A stretch of DNA of 64,000 bases from Lycium barbarum (GCF_019175385.1 NC_083344.1:28956231-29020230); one strand, 5' to 3'; shown: positions 48,901 to 61,656, numbered from the stretch's first letter. Notes: generated by a model from the sequence alone, not told the origin. Translations and numbers: made by a program.

Positions 48901-49044
48901 CATACTATACTCTCGAACACTGCGACCCCTCTGTCTCAGCAATAAGAATCTGTCAACCTTGGCCCGCCGTAACTCCGGAGGCAGAAAATGGCTAAGAAAA
49001 GCCTGAGAAAAATCATCCCAAACTGCTGGGGGGAGCACCGTCAC
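45943..49044 (-). CDS. Element E Gag-Pol open frame, 1033 codons
   Basis: This is the longest open frame in the window. Rough residues: capsid C-terminal part 1-110; first zinc knuckle C198-C201-H205-C209; second knuckle C216-C219-H224 but Tyr at 229 where Cys is expected; protease DPGS 317-320; RT about 505-700 with [10 protein letters not shown] and FIDD 650-653; RNase H about 790-905 with D799, E836 and D861; integrase HHCC histidines H1016 and H1023. It ends at the TGA described under integrase. The first 30 codons are not a true N-terminus: the frame is joined to the upstream gag frame by a 1-nt shift. PR, RT and RNase H look intact, so these activities could persist if a product were made, but Gag and integrase are damaged. 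Confidence 0.93.
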   Translation of the reverse strand: MTVLPPAVWDDFSQAFLSHFLPPELRRAKVDRFLLLRQRGRSVREYSMEFDSFARYAPVVVATMADRMHRYIMELDRYFVDSCLVLAAQPGMDIARILAHAQGMEDRHRERQPDRSQDRRQPKRARSSGYSGDFRGRQPQQPQQPSRHLSQPTQSAPPQPTGHRFDSPGYSGAGQSSRDSGSRTGRGSGQTRPPRPQCSYCGRYHPGECYRATGACFSCGRQGHSVRDYPYKGSLGGAAQPTGSAAGSSSSSVAMRPTGPGTSEPAGRGRGRGGASSTSGHSNRIYALSSHQDQEASPNVVTGTLLVFSRSVYALIDPGSTLSYISPLVASKIGITSEPIEPFEVATPIGDFILAKQVYKDCSVTVCGRDTKVDLVELDMIEFDVIMGMDWLASCYTNVDCQNKVVRFQFPGEPVIEWAGNTASPKGKFISYLKAKKMIKKGYIYHLVRVQDLTAETPTLQSVTVVNEFPDVFPDELPGLPPEREIDFTIDLLPDTQPISIPPYRMAPAELKELKEQLKDLLEKGFIRPSTSPWGAPVLFVRKKDGSLRMCIDYRQLNKVTIKNKYPLPRINDLFDQLQGAKYFSKIDLRSGYHQVRVREADIPKTAFRTRYGHYEFKVMSFGLTNAPAVFMDLMNRVFRPFLDIFVIVFIDDILVYSRSEAEHADHLRAVLGVLRHQKLYAKFSKCEFWLASVAFLGHVIAADGVRVDTQKIEAVKNWPRPTTPTEVRSFLGLAGYYRRFVEKFASISAPLTRLTQKGAKFQWTDACERSFQLLKEKLTSAPVLTLPEGPDGYVIYCDASGMGLGCVLMQPGRVIAYASRQLKKHEKNYPTHDLELAAVIHALKIWRHYLYGVHVDIYTDHKSLQYIFRQRELNLRQRRWLELLKDYDVDILYHPGKANVVADALSRKSMGSLADLQPDRRDIARDIQQLASLGVRLADSGDTRISVRGVSESSIKDDIKRRQYEDPILARYRDTTYDKEKTPLEFTPDGALLYRGRLCVPDIARLRQQVMGEAHYARYFVHPGSTKMYHDL

Positions 49045-49600
49045 CTCTGGATAACTTCCATGACTCGTACCAATTAGCCGCTACATCATACAACCGGTAC
49101 GAAGCCAACGTGACTGACTCTGTCGCGGAAGCATTAATCAACTGTAAGGTGCGCCGCATCTTCCTGATAAACTCCTCAGGATCCTCCTCGGGCTTTGTCC
49201 CGAAGAACTCTGGAGGGCCACAAGTCAAGAACTGACGAGCTCTCGAACTGTCACGCCTATATGCTCGGTCACCTCCCAATCCGTGCCCCTGAACCTGTCC
49301 CGCCACAAGTCTGGTCAATAGCTGGACTGCCTCTCTCATAGTCTGATCCTCAGTCCCTGGCCGTGGAGCTGGAGGCTCAGGTACTGGAATCTCGGGAGCT
49401 GGCGGTGGAGCCGCCCCTCGACCTGCAGCTGCTGCTGCTCCAATCTCCTCTACGTGTGGCGGTGTGGAAGAGCCCTCTGCCGGGGGCAAAATATCAGGAG
49501 CAATATGTGCATGGGTCCTGGTAACCCTCTGGGCCCGACTAGTCTCTCCCACAGCTGCTGCCTTGGACTTTTGGGCCGTTGTCGCCTTTTTTGGAGGCAT
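49013..49600 (-). pseudogene. Element E Gag N-terminal frame (195 codons)
   Basis: It starts MPPKKATTAQKSK, the same N-terminal style as gag of A, B and F, followed by a Pro/Ala-rich stretch (PAPEIPVPEPPAPRPG) and the start of the capsid domain ([33 protein letters not shown]). The frame ends at SSLG because a run of six C (complement of 49028-49033) has one base too many; with five, [14 protein letters not shown] would read straight into the 1033-codon frame. So a single homopolymer insertion splits gag. Whether this is a real mutation or an assembly error in a homopolymer cannot be told here. Confidence 0.9.
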
Positions 49601-49787
49601 AACTGCAAATGTAACAATTCGTTAGGGAGGAGTCATCCTGATAACACAGCTCTATCGCATGATCTAAGACAGAAAGAAGGGTAGTATCCTAAATGCCCTG
49701 TAGCCTCCGGTTTATAGCTGTGGTGCACAACACACCGATAAACAAGACTCTACTAGACACAGTCTGTAGACATTCCGAGGACGAACC
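49601..49787 (-). other. 5' leader of element E
   Basis: Non-coding leader; the matching leader in element C is 33117-33290 (GTAGAGTCTTGTTTATCGGT and TGCGATAGAGC are shared). Confidence 0.8.
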
Positions 49788-49799
49788 GCTCTGATACCA
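49788..49799 (-). promoter_or_regulatory. tRNA-iMet primer binding site, element E
   Basis: Reverse complement TGGTATCAGAGC, 4 nt from the LTR. Confidence 0.95.
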
Positions 49800-49803
49800 C
49801 TTT

Positions 49804-52800
49804 TTTCACGACCCAACCCCGTAGGCCTTGACTAGTGCCCGATCTGGGCACCCGAACACATCTATCAAATGCTATCTCGAATCGTATCAAATGCATTCTA
49901 GTATATAGCAGAAGCCGACAAGGCTTTATTTCAAATTTAATTAATTTCCAGAAAAATTTTGGCAGAGTTTCCTTTGTTTTACGGACTATCCAATATACCC
50001 TGCACGCAGAAAATACCAACAAAGGCCACACAGGGCCAACAAAGCAGCATTTCACATATGCGGACCGGCCGCCGCGGCGAATGGAATCGCCAAAACACGA
50101 CATATACATACATCTGTACAGAAAGACCCCAACCCACAAACATGTCCACAGACCTCTAAACAGACCGACAGAAGCATATGACGGGACAGGGCCCCGCCGT
50201 ACCCATGAACGAGAAGATACATATATAGAAGTGACAGACTATACCAAAAGATGGCTCTGGATAAAAGAGCGCTCCAAAATAGCAGAATAAGATCCTAAGC
50301 GGACGGATCAGCAAACCTGTCGTCGGTACCTGCGCGGCATGAAAACGCAGCCCCCGAAGAAAGGGGGTCAGTACGAAATATGTAATGAATATGTAAAGCC
50401 TGAATTACAGAAACAAGATCATAACTGGTACAGAACGTACAGAAAGTGAGCAGAAATTCCAAGGTATCAAACACATAATTTCAAAACATGCAGAGTGTGT
50501 ACAGAACATATGTCATATCAAATCCGGCCCCTGCCAAGGGACTCGGCAGACAGAACGTGGCCACCCTCCCGACGCTGGTGCCACAACACAGAAGAATCAG
50601 AATAAGGGCATAACCCCGTAACATAATATATCATATCAGATGGCCATAACAAATCATATCAGAACATGTGTACATGGCACAGCATACTCCACAAACCCAT
50701 GTACACGTATACCTGCCCCCTCACATCGAGGCACGGCGAACAATGCATGGGATTACGCTTGACAACATATCCTGGCCCGGGCTCAGTGTGGGAAATATTG
50801 GGGCATCCACGAATGGAGTAGTGAGAGACTAATGCAGTTAAAATATCATAATTTTTTCCATAGACTCGATGAGGCATATCAAAGACAAACCGATCCAATG
50901 AAGTCGGAAGGGATCATAGTAAATGAGTTTCGAGTGTCAAAACAATTTAGCAGACTTAATTGAATATTTAAAACCATGTTTGTTAAGTAATGAGAATGGT
51001 AGTCAAAACATTTCTTTCAAAAACCATTCGAAAATAGAACTTAAGTAAAATTTGGGCAAAACCGGGAATAGTGGGCCCACCTCGGAACAAACAAGGCGGT
51101 GGGCTCATATTGTGCATTTTCAGCTTATGGGGTCACCTACGAAGGTTCTACGGACATTTTATAACTTTTCATAAAGTTTGGGGAAGGGTTGCATAATTTT
51201 CAAGAAAGCATACAAAAAGGGTTCAATTCTATTGAACGAAAATGTAACAATTTCAGACGCGGATTCCGATGAGCAGAATATCCTCCGAGGCGTAAATCTG
51301 ATCCTAGTACTTCTAGGCCATGCCAAAAGAAGACTCGGGATAGATTTACATACCTTTTGAGCTTTTTGAGTCTATCCAAGCTCACTTCCCGTTTCGTCAA
51401 AAATCTGCAAATGGTCACATTTACCAGTTGTGAGTTATGGATGCCATGATTTCAACTTAATGCATATTTTTCTACCGAAATTTCGGCAGCACTTCCCCTA
51501 TACATATAGCACCCCCGAGAATTCAACTCGGTTAGAAACCATCACCCACAACCCAAACGACGACATCAACATCAACAACGAACATTAAAAACACAATTAT
51601 CCTTCAACTAATCATCCTTCTAACAAGTTGACATAACCTTCATTCTAACCCAAACTTTCAAACTAATACCAATGATTTCACATTCATTAACAATCAAGAT
51701 CATCACAATAAAGTTCTAGAAACATTTCATATCGTTTTCCTTAAGTTATACACTCGATATACATAATATACAACTTTCCGTCAAAGTCATAACTTGTGCA
51801 AAACATCAAATCTTTGGCATACAACTTCATAACATGCTTCCAACTTCCAAACTCATCAATGATCATCACAATTACCAACTAAACAACTTCATTTTCTTAA
51901 TGTCGGAAAAATCATACTAAAACGACATAGGTTCCTACATTCCCATTCAATACAAACTTATATCATTCTAACTTCATTTACATTGCAACCATCACAATAA
52001 CACACTAACATACTAAACAACTTAATTCATTTCCATACCAAATCCAACATACCACACGGCCAAAAGCCTTTTTTTTTGTCAACTTCAACTAAATCATTCA
52101 ACTTCCTATTCCAATATGCATTTCATCACAACCACAACTACAACATAACATGAATTCAACATCTTATGGCTATACAACATATACATGCACACGGCCACAC
52201 ACTTATAACACACACCCACTTTGCAAACTTCCATTTTTCCATACAATCAACACATTTCTATATGCTACAACACAAACAAGACTTTATAACACAAGAATAA
52301 GGAGTAAATTCTCACTTTTTCCTCAAGTCTTCTTCACTTGAACTTGTGATCACTTTGATGAAATAAGTGCTTCTCTCTCCAACCCAACTACACCAAGTTG
52401 TAGAGAATACCCAATTTAGTAGGAAAACCACAAAAGAAAATTTTTAGGAGCAATATTCTTGGGAGTGATTTTTCCCAAGCAAACCCGAAACCCTTCTATC
52501 TTCTTGCTCTTATTGTTTTTGGTTTGGTTTTCTTGCTCTCTAATGGATATACTATGAAGACTTGGTCTTCTTATAATTAATAGTCACATGGTCAAGCACA
52601 TGACCATGTAAATGGACTTGGGCCAAGGCCAAGGTGGCCGGCCATGGTCCATGGTTTGGGCCTCAATTCATTAAATTTTTTTTTTAGCCCAATTTGTTAC
52701 GAATTTTATTTTGTAATTCCCGTAACTAATTTCCGAAACTCCAATTTTACCCTTAGCCTCATCCCACACTTTCACAACCATACTCTTTCATGCTCAACTC

Positions 52801-52890
52801 CTATGTCAAATAAAATCAAATTTGACCTCATTTCTCAAAAATCCAAGATATTTCAAATTTTCCAAACGTGTGAAAACACGGGATATAACA
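49804..52890 (-). mobile_element. Element E 5' LTR (right)
   Basis: 3087 bp. Its terminal TGTCACGA has become TTTCACGA, breaking the terminal dinucleotide, and ends ATATAACA before GGTAT. Contains about 33 bp (GAATTCAACTCGGTTAG region, 51510-51545) missing from the left copy. Candidate mini-exon is the reverse complement of 51354-51404. Confidence 0.95.
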
Positions 52891-52895
52891 GGTAT
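52891..52895. repeat. Target site duplication GGTAT (right), element E
   Basis: Second copy of 41543-41547. Confidence 0.95.
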
Positions 52896-54018
52896 CTTCT
52901 TTAATTGTAATTTCTTCTTTCGTCCCTATACATATGCATGGAAAAACTTAGTATTTCTGTCACCATCCTGGAACCATTGCATCCCATCCTTCTGTTTCCA
53001 GAATTCCTCTTCCAAATGCAAAAATCTATTTTGTTCTGCTTGAACTCTTTGAAGATTTTCCCTGTTGGTAGGAGATGGGTCCATTTCAAATTTCCCTTTA
53101 TGCACCTTTATGACATCCTCCAGTGTTTAAATCTCTTTAAATATGTTACCAAACGTATCTTTTCTCCATTGAGTTAATCTAATCTTCACGTTTTTCAATT
53201 TATGATGAAAAATAGTGAAAGGATTTTCCATGAAATCTGCAGTCCACAAAGCCTTCACTGCATCCAAGACACTATCCTGTTTGACCTAAAAATGCAAAAA
53301 CTTGAAAGGTTTTTGAATGTGTTCAGTAATTCTTGAATATGATATCAGCAGAGGAGCATGATCAGACCCTGTTCTGATTAGATGAGTTATATCAATTCCC
53401 GAAAATTATCCTGAAAAGCTTGATTGCCCAAACATCTATCCAACCTTTTAAATATGCAATCCTCACCACTCTGCCCATTCCACCAAGTATAAGTGCTTCC
53501 TTTACATCCCAAGTCCTCCACTGCACAGTTTTGTATGCAACTTCTAAAGTCTTGTATTTCATTAACTGTAACAGGCAATCCCCCATATTTTTCAACCTTT
53601 GTTACAATGGTGTTAAAGTCTCCACCAATTAACCAAGGCTGCTGCATTGTGATAGCCATATCTTCAATTGATTCCCATAATTCCATTTTCTCTTTTTGTG
53701 TACATTTAGCATAAACCAGAGTAACCACCATTTCCTCCCGACTCCCTATGACTTTTAATCTAAGACTCAAATGTTGTGGATGATCACTCAGTACAATCAC
53801 TTCAAACATATCATCTATAAAGGCCCAGATCTTGCCTAACACATTAAACATAGCATGTTGTAGGCCTATTTTTCTTCTGTACTCTTCAATTTTGCTAACA
53901 TCCTGAAAAGGTTCCATTAACCCCACAATACCAAAATGATATTTTTGATGCATCTTTATCAGTCTTATAAAATCTTCCATAGTGTTAACAGATCTAATAT
54001 TCCAAATAAGGGCATTCG
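52896..54018 (-). pseudogene. LINE ORF2, endonuclease and linker to RT
   Basis: The AP-endonuclease-like domain reads NALIWNIRSVN (motif with the first Asn), FGIVGLMEP (catalytic Glu), LIGGDFNTI, and SDHAPL after a 1-nt frameshift near 53390. This enzyme nicks the target to start reverse transcription. The linker up to RT (FEMDPSPTNRENLQ, EEEFWKQKDGMQWFQDGDRNTKFFHA) continues to 52896 and resumes beyond element E at 41547. ORF2 starts near 54018, just past the ORF1 stop, the usual tight L1 spacing. Confidence 0.9.
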
Positions 54019-55248
54019 TTATGGATTATTAGATTTACTTAAAGTCCTTCTAGTTTGAACCCCACCTCCAAGAGGTAAGCTACTATCCTTTGTTACTTTT
54101 TTCTTTCCCTTGCCCATATTTTTTTCCTTCACTTTGGGAGAAACATCCCCTGCTCTAGCCACTGCCTTTAGATTATGTTCCAAAGAATGAGAATCTAAGT
54201 CTTTGTTCCCTGTATCCATATGCACTTTAGTACCAATTCTAGTAGGAACAAGTTGTCCCTTCTTTAAACCACCACTGCTTTGTTGTGTCACCATTTTAGA
54301 GCTTGTATTTCCCTGTTTAACTATTTTTTCTACCCTCTCGGTACCCTTTATCCCTCTTGAAATTACCTCTTGCTCTTCACCCTGATCTGTTTCCTGTATC
54401 TGCTCCTCTTTATTTGTTATTTTTGCTGTTTCTTTCTCTGTATCTACCTCTGTAAATTCCTCTTGTATTTTCCTTTCTCCTACTTGTTGGCTGCTCTGTG
54501 TATGTTTATCTTTAGCATTACATTTTGCACCTGCTGATAAAGTTGAATCTCTATCTGGACTTCATTCCTTGCCCTCATTAAATTTGATTGGACTGCTAGA
54601 ATTAATCTGTTCAACTCTTGATTCCTTGTCCTTATTAGTACTACAAGCTGCATGATTTCCTTTGTTATGTTCTTTGCTTTTCATTGTACTCCCTTTAGTT
54701 GCATCCCCTTTATTACTGTTTTCTCCCTCACTGTTGCTAGATCCCCCTCCCTCACCTTTGTTACTGCATGATGAACTTTATGGCTTACTGATTTGCTGAT
54801 GTTCCTTCTGTTTTCCAAGACTGATAAATTGAACAATCTCTTCTCCCTTCTCCCCTTGTTCCTCTATTTTGGTATTGTCTGGATCATTTTCTTTTATTTG
54901 ATTATGCTATGGATTTGTTGCATTATTCACTTGCTAGATTTTGCTGTTTTTCAGGGCTGGCAACTTTCAACTCTTCTTCCACATTCTTATCATGTTCCTC
55001 CCTTTCCAGTGCTTCAGATGCATTTTTAATCACAGTGGTATCCCCTACTTCTTTAATGATATGATCCCCTACTTCTCCCAGAATAATTCCACTCTTATCT
55101 CTAATGTATCTATTTCTTCTTCTTTGCATCCATTCTTGTTTGGCCTGGGTGTTTCCCCCTATTCCGCCTGGATATCTTTGTTTCCTCTGTTGTGTTGCAT
55201 TACTTGTTTCCACCATTTGCTTCTTGTCATTGTTCTCCTTTCTCAATT
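54019..55248 (-). pseudogene. LINE ORF1 C-terminal part
   Basis: A Lys/Glu/Gln-rich, low-complexity frame with stops leads into ORF2: segments include EALEREEHDKNVEEELKV (54923 upward) and KVKEKNMGKGKKKVTKDSS (54019-54294). Position and composition fit the C-terminal half of plant L1 ORF1, an RNA-binding protein. The N-terminal DUF4283-type domain and zinc knuckle are not present because element F enters at 55248. Function is inferred from position only. Confidence 0.7.
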
Positions 55249-56495
55249 TGTCACGACCCAACTCGGGGCCATGACGGGTACCCGGAGCTAACCACCGAGC
55301 ACCACTCATACTATTACTCATCGTACTCATCCTGCGTTCATTCATTATTCTCATACTCATAATCATAGTAAAACCATTTTCATTTTGAAACATATTTACC
55401 TTTATATACATAAGCCCTTCATTTATCAAAATAATATACAGACCATAAAGACATCGTGAGACCATACTACCCACACATACGTATCTACGAGCCTCTACTA
55501 GAGTACTAGACATATGGACGGGACAGGACCCCGCCATGCCACAAATATATGTACACAAAACAATAAGCAATGGCACCTCCGAAACAATGGAGTGCTCTCA
55601 AAGTCTGCTGATAGCTCCTATGAATCTAGATCACCTCCCATTCTACCTGTGGGCATGAACACAGCATCCAAAGAGAAAGGACGTCAGTACGAATATTGTA
55701 CTGAGTATGTAAGGCATAAACAATAACAACACATCAATGAAACAGGGGAATATCAAATGAAGAACAATTTGTAGCTGGCTGTCCATTTTTAATAGAAATA
55801 ATGCATGCTAACTTACTTCATAAACATCATCATCATATCATGTATGCATATATATATATATGTATAAGCTGCCCGACCATATAAGTACGGTGTGAAATAT
55901 ATAGAGAGCTTTCTAGAGAGTTCTTGAAGTGGAGTGAGAAAATTAAATGAAATAAATGAGGTTGAGGTCCCTTATATCAATTTTAAAATATGTTCTGACT
56001 CGATTTCACGGACCAACATACGGTCCCTATCTTTTATATGGACCGTATGTTTGGCTGTATCTTTGGTCCAGTGAGGGCTGCCATTCTGGGCAGAACATAC
56101 GGCCTAACATATGGCCAGTATGTTTTATTCGGTCCGTATATTGGACCGTATATTGCCCAGTTTTCTGAAATTCGTTCTCGTCGACTCGTTTGATCTCTAA
56201 TCCTATGGAACCTTCTTAACACTTGTTTAACACCTCATTAACAATCTAAGGGACATTATAACGCTATTCCAAGACATCATTAAGTCACCATTAACTTGTT
56301 ACTCATAAATCATTTCCGATACATAACGTATATCTTGCCTTTCTTGGCAAACATTCTTCTCTTGCCTCGAATGTCTTTGAAATCTCAATTAGGGTCATCA
56401 AATGATATTTCTTACTTAATGAAACATCGTATACTTCGTGCCCTTCGTTAGTTATATTCACTGTACAGTAATGAAAAAAAATTCGAGGTGTAACA
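55249..56495 (-). mobile_element. Element F 3' LTR (left), internally deleted
   Basis: TGTCACGACCCAACTCGG... to GAGGTGTAACA, 1247 bp. Compared with the right LTR it jumps from CGGTGTGA (about 55896, matching 62289) to the match of about 63510, losing roughly 1.2 kb. The 5 bp to the left is CAATT; the matching copy would lie beyond 64000. Confidence 0.88.
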
Positions 56496-56532
56496 TTCTT
56501 CCGCTCTTTTAGAACATTAGTCCTCGAATATT
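56496..56532 (-). promoter_or_regulatory. Polypurine tract and dyad of element F
   Basis: Reverse complement of 56496-56512 is AAAAGAGCGGAAGAA-rich and abuts the LTR. The dyad 56513-56532 (AACATTAG, TCCT, CGAATATT) has one change in each arm. Confidence 0.8.
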
Positions 56533-56774
56533 AAGTTCTCGAGAATTCTACGAAAATTTCGCCAGAGTCTCCCCTGTAATATGGCACTCCCATCCTGTCA
56601 CAACTGCCCATAATAACAATGCCTCACAGGGCCACAACATAATAGCAATAACGTTTGGCCACACACGACCCGAAAGCATAAAAAGAAAATATATGTACTT
56701 CATAACCTTGACGTTTTATCTTGGATCTCTTCCGAAGGCTGAAATAGGTGCGGGTACTTGGACTTTATATTTTC

Positions 56775-57997
56775 TTACGCTTCCCAAGTCATTTCTTCTC
56801 GGTTGTTATTTCTCCATAAGACCTTAACTGAGGCTACTTCTTTATTTCTGAGTCTCCTTACTTGCCTATCTAGTATGGCAACGGGTACCTCTTCATAAGC
56901 CAACCTTTCTGTCACTTGAACATCATCCACTGGAACAATCCTCGTAGGATCTCCCACACACATACGGAGCATTGAGACATGAAAAATCGGATGGACTGAT
57001 TCTAGTTCCAAGGGTAAGTCTAATTCATAGGCTACTTGGCCCACCTTGCGGACAATCTTATAAGGTTCTATATATCGAGGACTCAACTTCCCTTTCTTAC
57101 CAAATCTCATCACTCCTTTCTTTGAAGACACTTTAAGAATACCCAGTCATCAACTTGAAATTCTAAGTCTTGCCGCCGGTTGTCCGCATAAGATTTCTGG
57201 CGACTTTGGGCTGTCAACAATCGATCTTGGATAACCTTGACCTTTTCCACTGCTTGTTGAGTCAACTCAGGGCCTATTAGCTGTACTTCTCCTTCTTCAA
57301 CCCACCCAATTAGGGATCTACACTTTCTTCCATATAAAGCTTCATACGGAGCCATTTGAATACTGGAATGGTAGCTATTGTTGTATGCAAACTCAATAAG
57401 GAGTAAGTGGTCGTCCCAACTACCACCAAAATCTAGAACACATGCTCTTAGCATATCCTCCAAGGTCTGAATGGTAAGCTCGGCTTGCCCATAAGTTTGT
57501 GGATGAAGTGCCGTGCTAAGGTTTCCTTGAGTACCCAAACCTTCTTGGAAAGACTTCCAAAACATAGCTGTAAATTGTGCTCCTCTATCAGTAATAATGG
57601 ACACCGGGACACCATGAAATCGCACAGTCTCCTTAAGATATAGCCTTGCATAATCTTCTGTTGAGTACATTGTTCTGACTGGTAGAAAGTGAGCTGATTT
57701 CGTGAGTCTGTCCACGATCACCCATATAGAGTCATATTTACTTCGGGAACGAGGTAATCCCACAATGAAATCCATGTTGATCACTTCCCATTTCTAAGTA
57801 GGAATTTCCATTACTTGCAATAATCCTTCTAGATTTTGATGCTCGACTTTCACTTGCTGACAGTTTGGACATTGAGCTACAAATTCTGATATGTCTTTCT
57901 TCATTCCATCGCACCAATACATTAACTTGAGATCTTGATACATATTTGTTGCACCTGGATGAATAGAGTACCGAGAATAATGAGCTTCTTCTAGAAT
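56775..57997 (-). pseudogene. Integrase plus chromodomain, element F
   Basis: The core lies in 57110-57784: [30 protein letters not shown], and then DGQ replaced (TYGQAELTIQ) but the catalytic Glu position kept as E. The C-terminus and chromodomain lie in 56775-57131 (GKLSPRYIEPYKIV, PVAILDRQVRRL, NNNREEMTWEA) after a frame change at about 57120. The zinc-binding part is in 57738-58001 in another frame. The final stop context around 56775 differs from the family (frame ends after TWEA). Confidence 0.88.
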
Positions 57998-60130
57998 TCA
58001 ACGACGTAATTCTGTAACATTCGGAACATATAGCCTGCCTCGGTATCTAAGAATTCCATCTATAGAAGTTTCAAATGGAGACTTCTCTTTTTCATGAAAT
58101 GTGTCTCTATAGTGGCTCAACTGAGGATCTTCATATTGACGCTCTTTCACCTCCATGTCCAAGGATGAAACAGTTGGATTATTAATATCAATTCCTGCAC
58201 TGCCTGAATCAATTAGACGAACTCCAAGGCTAGCTTGCTGGTGGAGCTCACAAATTAATTCCTTCTTTTCTGGAGGAGCTTCACATAGGCTACCCATTGA
58301 TCTGCGACTAAGCGCATCAGCTACTACATTTGCCTTCCCGGGGTGGGATAGAATACTCACATCATAATCTTTCAATAATTCTAACCACCACCTCTACCGC
58401 AGATTTAACTCCTTCTGTTTGAAAATATATTGAAGACTCTTGTGATCTTTATAGATATCAACATGAACACCATACAAGTAATGTCTCCACATCTTTAATT
58501 CATGAATAACTACAGCTAATTCAAGATCATGAGTTGGGTAGTTCTTTTCATGTTTCCGCAGCTGTCTCGAAGCATAAGCAATGAATTTACCGTGCTGCAT
58601 CAATACACATCCTAACCCAACGCCAGAAGCAATACAATATACAACATAACCATCTGGCCCTTCTGGGAGTGTCAAGATTAGGGCTGAAGTTGATCTGTCC
58701 TTCAACTCTTGAAAACTACGTTCACAAGCGTCATCCCACTAAAATTTAACTGACTTCTGGGTTAGCTTCGTTAATGGGGCTGAAATGGAGGAAAACCCTT
58801 CCACGAATCTTCTGTAGTAACCTGCCAATCCAAGAAAACTACGAACTTCAGTGGGCGTTGTAGGCCTTGGCCAAGTTTTCACAGCATTAATTTTCTGAGT
58901 ATCCACTCTAATGCCATCATCTGTAATAACATGACCCAAAAATGTCACAGAATTCAGCCAAAACTCGCATTTTGAAAATTTTGCATAAAATTCTCGAGTT
59001 CAAAGAATTCCAAGACGATACGTAAATGGTATGCATGCTCGGATTATGTCCGAGAATATACCAGAATATCATCAATGAACACGATCACGAACAGATCTAA
59101 GAGAGGCTTGAATACATTATTCATCAAATTCATGAATACCATCGGAGCATTAGTTAATCCAAATGACATCACTCGGAATTCATAATGGCCATATCTCGTT
59201 CCGAAGGTTGTTTTGGGAATATCTTCTTCTTTAACTCTCACTTGATTATAACCTGACCTTAAGTCTATTTTGAAAAACCACTTGGCACCCTGTAATTGAT
59301 CAAACAAATCATCAATTCTCGGAAGAGGATTTTATTCTTTATCGTCACCTTATTCAACTGCCTATAATTGATACACATCCGTAAAGAACCATCTTTCTTC
59401 CTCACAAATATAACTGGTGCTCCCCAAGGTGATGAACTAGGCCTAATGAATCCTTTTTCAAGTAAATCTTACAATTGTGCCTTTAGTTCGTTCAATTCTA
59501 CCGGAGCCATTCGGTAAGGAGGAATAGAAATACGCTGGGTGTCTGGCAACACATAAATGGCAAAATCAATCTCTCTTTCTGGAGGAAGGCCTAGGAGTTC
59601 ATCTGGATTGGAAAGTTGGAGACTTTTCTTCGGTGTCATGAGCTCGGACTAAGTGATAAATATATCCTTTAGCTATCGTCTTTCTTGCCATAAGGTAGGA
59701 AATAAACCTACCCCTTGGAGATGTTGTATTACCCTTCCATTCAAGCACGGGCTCTCCCGGAAATTGAAATCGAACTACTTTCATTCGGCAATTAACATTA
59801 GCATAACATGAGGCCAACCAATCCATACCCATAATCACATCAAAATCTAGCATTTCCAGCTCAACTAAAATAACTTTAGTCTGGCGGTCACGTATCACAA
59901 TTACACAATTTTTGTATACTTGTCTAGCTATCACGGGATCACCAACCGGAGTAGATACCTTGAAAGGTTTAATTATCTCCGGTTTCACCCCAATACGACC
60001 AGCAATATACGAGGTAATATAAGACAGTGTAGAACCCGGATCTATCAATGCATATACGTCATGGGAAAATACGAACAATATACCTGTAACCACATCCGAG
60101 GAGGACTCAAGATCCTGTCGTCCGGCTAAA
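57998..60130 (-). pseudogene. Protease, reverse transcriptase and RNase H, element F
   Basis: Protease is in the 328-codon frame (59599-60585) as [13 protein letters not shown] with the catalytic DPGS intact. RT is split between 59044-59307 ([24 protein letters not shown]) and 58739-58948 ([24 protein letters not shown]). RNase H is in 58394-58705 ([14 protein letters not shown], where the YCDAS Asp is altered to Ile, YCIAS) and 57998-58375. At least four frame breaks separate these. Loss of the first RNase H Asp alone would be inactivating. Confidence 0.88.
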
Positions 60131-61473
60131 GCATAGATACGGGGCTGAGTAGCACCTGAAGCAGATGCTCCCCCTCTGCCTCTACCTCGACCTGCTGGAA
60201 TCTGGGGAGTCTGCCTTGTCAGGCACACAGAAGAAGAACCAGCCACTGATCCTGTGGGCTGAACCCTAACTCTACCACTCATCCACGGGTAATCTCTCAT
60301 CATGTGCCCAACCTGGCCAGAGGCATAGCAAACATCAAAACCTCGGCGACGCTGACCATAATGTAACTTACCGCACTGACTACATCGCGGTACTGGTGGT
60401 CTCCTCTTGCTATAATCACCCGCAAACTGGGAACCTGAAGCTCTCGAGCTCTGACCCTGCCCTGAAGGAATGGAGCGGTCGAATCTCCTACCCGCAAATC
60501 GTGGAGGTGCACTAGTCTCTGACAGGCATGAGTGGCTAGGATATGACTGCCTCAATCCCCCTCTATAGTTGCTATCGGCACCCATAGATCTGGCCCTCTT
60601 GCTTTGCCCTCTATCAATATCACGCTCACCCCTTTATGGATGTTATTGTCCTTTTAAGTTCTGGGCATGGGCCTGAATGCGAGAAATATCCATGCCATCT
60701 TGCAATGAAGCCGTCAAGCAGTCCTTGAACAAATGAGGCCCTAAGCCACTCACAAATCAGTGCACTCTATCTCCCATGTCGGCCATCATAGTCAGAGCAT
60801 ATCTAGCCAATGAATTGAACTGAAGGCTATACCCTCGGACACTCATATTTTCTTGTTTCAAATTTAAGAATCTATCCGCTCTAGCTCGGCAGACCTCTGG
60901 TGGGAAATAGTGGCGGATAAAGGCATCCACGAATTCTTGCCAAACTGGAGGAGGTGCATTTTCTTTTCTTGATGATATCCAATTATTATACCACTAGACC
61001 GCCACATCCCGGAGTCTATAAGATGCCAACTCCACAGATTCAATTTCGGAGGTATGAATAACTTTCAGTGTTCTCAACATTTCATCAATAAAACTTTGCA
61101 GGTCTTTATCCGGCTTTGACCTGAAAAACTCCCGAGGATTCAAACTCATGAAATCACGGGCTCTAGTAGTAACTGCCCTGTCACTTGAACCCGTCCCCTG
61201 CTGCTGTTCCTGGGCGGCAACTAACTGCATCAATAGATGAATAACCTCTGTCATTTGTTGACCTTAAGTAACTCCTGGAGGAACGGTTGGCATAGGGGAT
61301 GGAGCCGAAGCTCCTTCTTGTTCTTCTAAATTAGGCAGAGTGGGAGAAGTATTAGATGGAGCCTCATTCTGTGATTCACCCTGTTCTACATTCATTGGCG
61401 GCTCCCTTTCGACCCGCCTTTCTACCGTAGCATTGCCCTTCTGGGCGGCTGTAGCTTTTCTCTTTGGCGACAT
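60131..61473 (-). pseudogene. Gag, element F
   Basis: The start is placed at MSPKRKATAAQ (four codons into the 61485 frame), matching E's MPPKK and A's MSPKGK. The N-terminal half is Pro-rich; the capsid start (FRSKPDKDLQSFIDEML) follows in 60994-61254. The zinc knuckle near 60300-60350 reads CYASGQVGHMMRDY: the second Cys is Ser and the last is Tyr, so two of three Cys are lost. Frame breaks near 61260 and 60990. Confidence 0.85.
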
Positions 61474-61656
61474 CTCTGAAATCATAACACATAGGAGAAA
61501 ATCTTATAACACGGCACTATCGCACGATCTCATAAGAAGAATAATGGTCATTTTTCCTAAATGCCATGTAGCCTCCTGTTTATTAGTGTGGCGTGCAACA
61601 CACCATAAACAAAACTCTACTAGACACGGCTCGTAGACACTTCCTAGGACTGAACT

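Noticed and set aside
49835..50290. 151-codon frame present in both E LTRs (also 41579-42034)
   Set aside because: Present twice only because LTRs are duplicates. No domain, and it overlaps leader signals on the opposite strand of the element.
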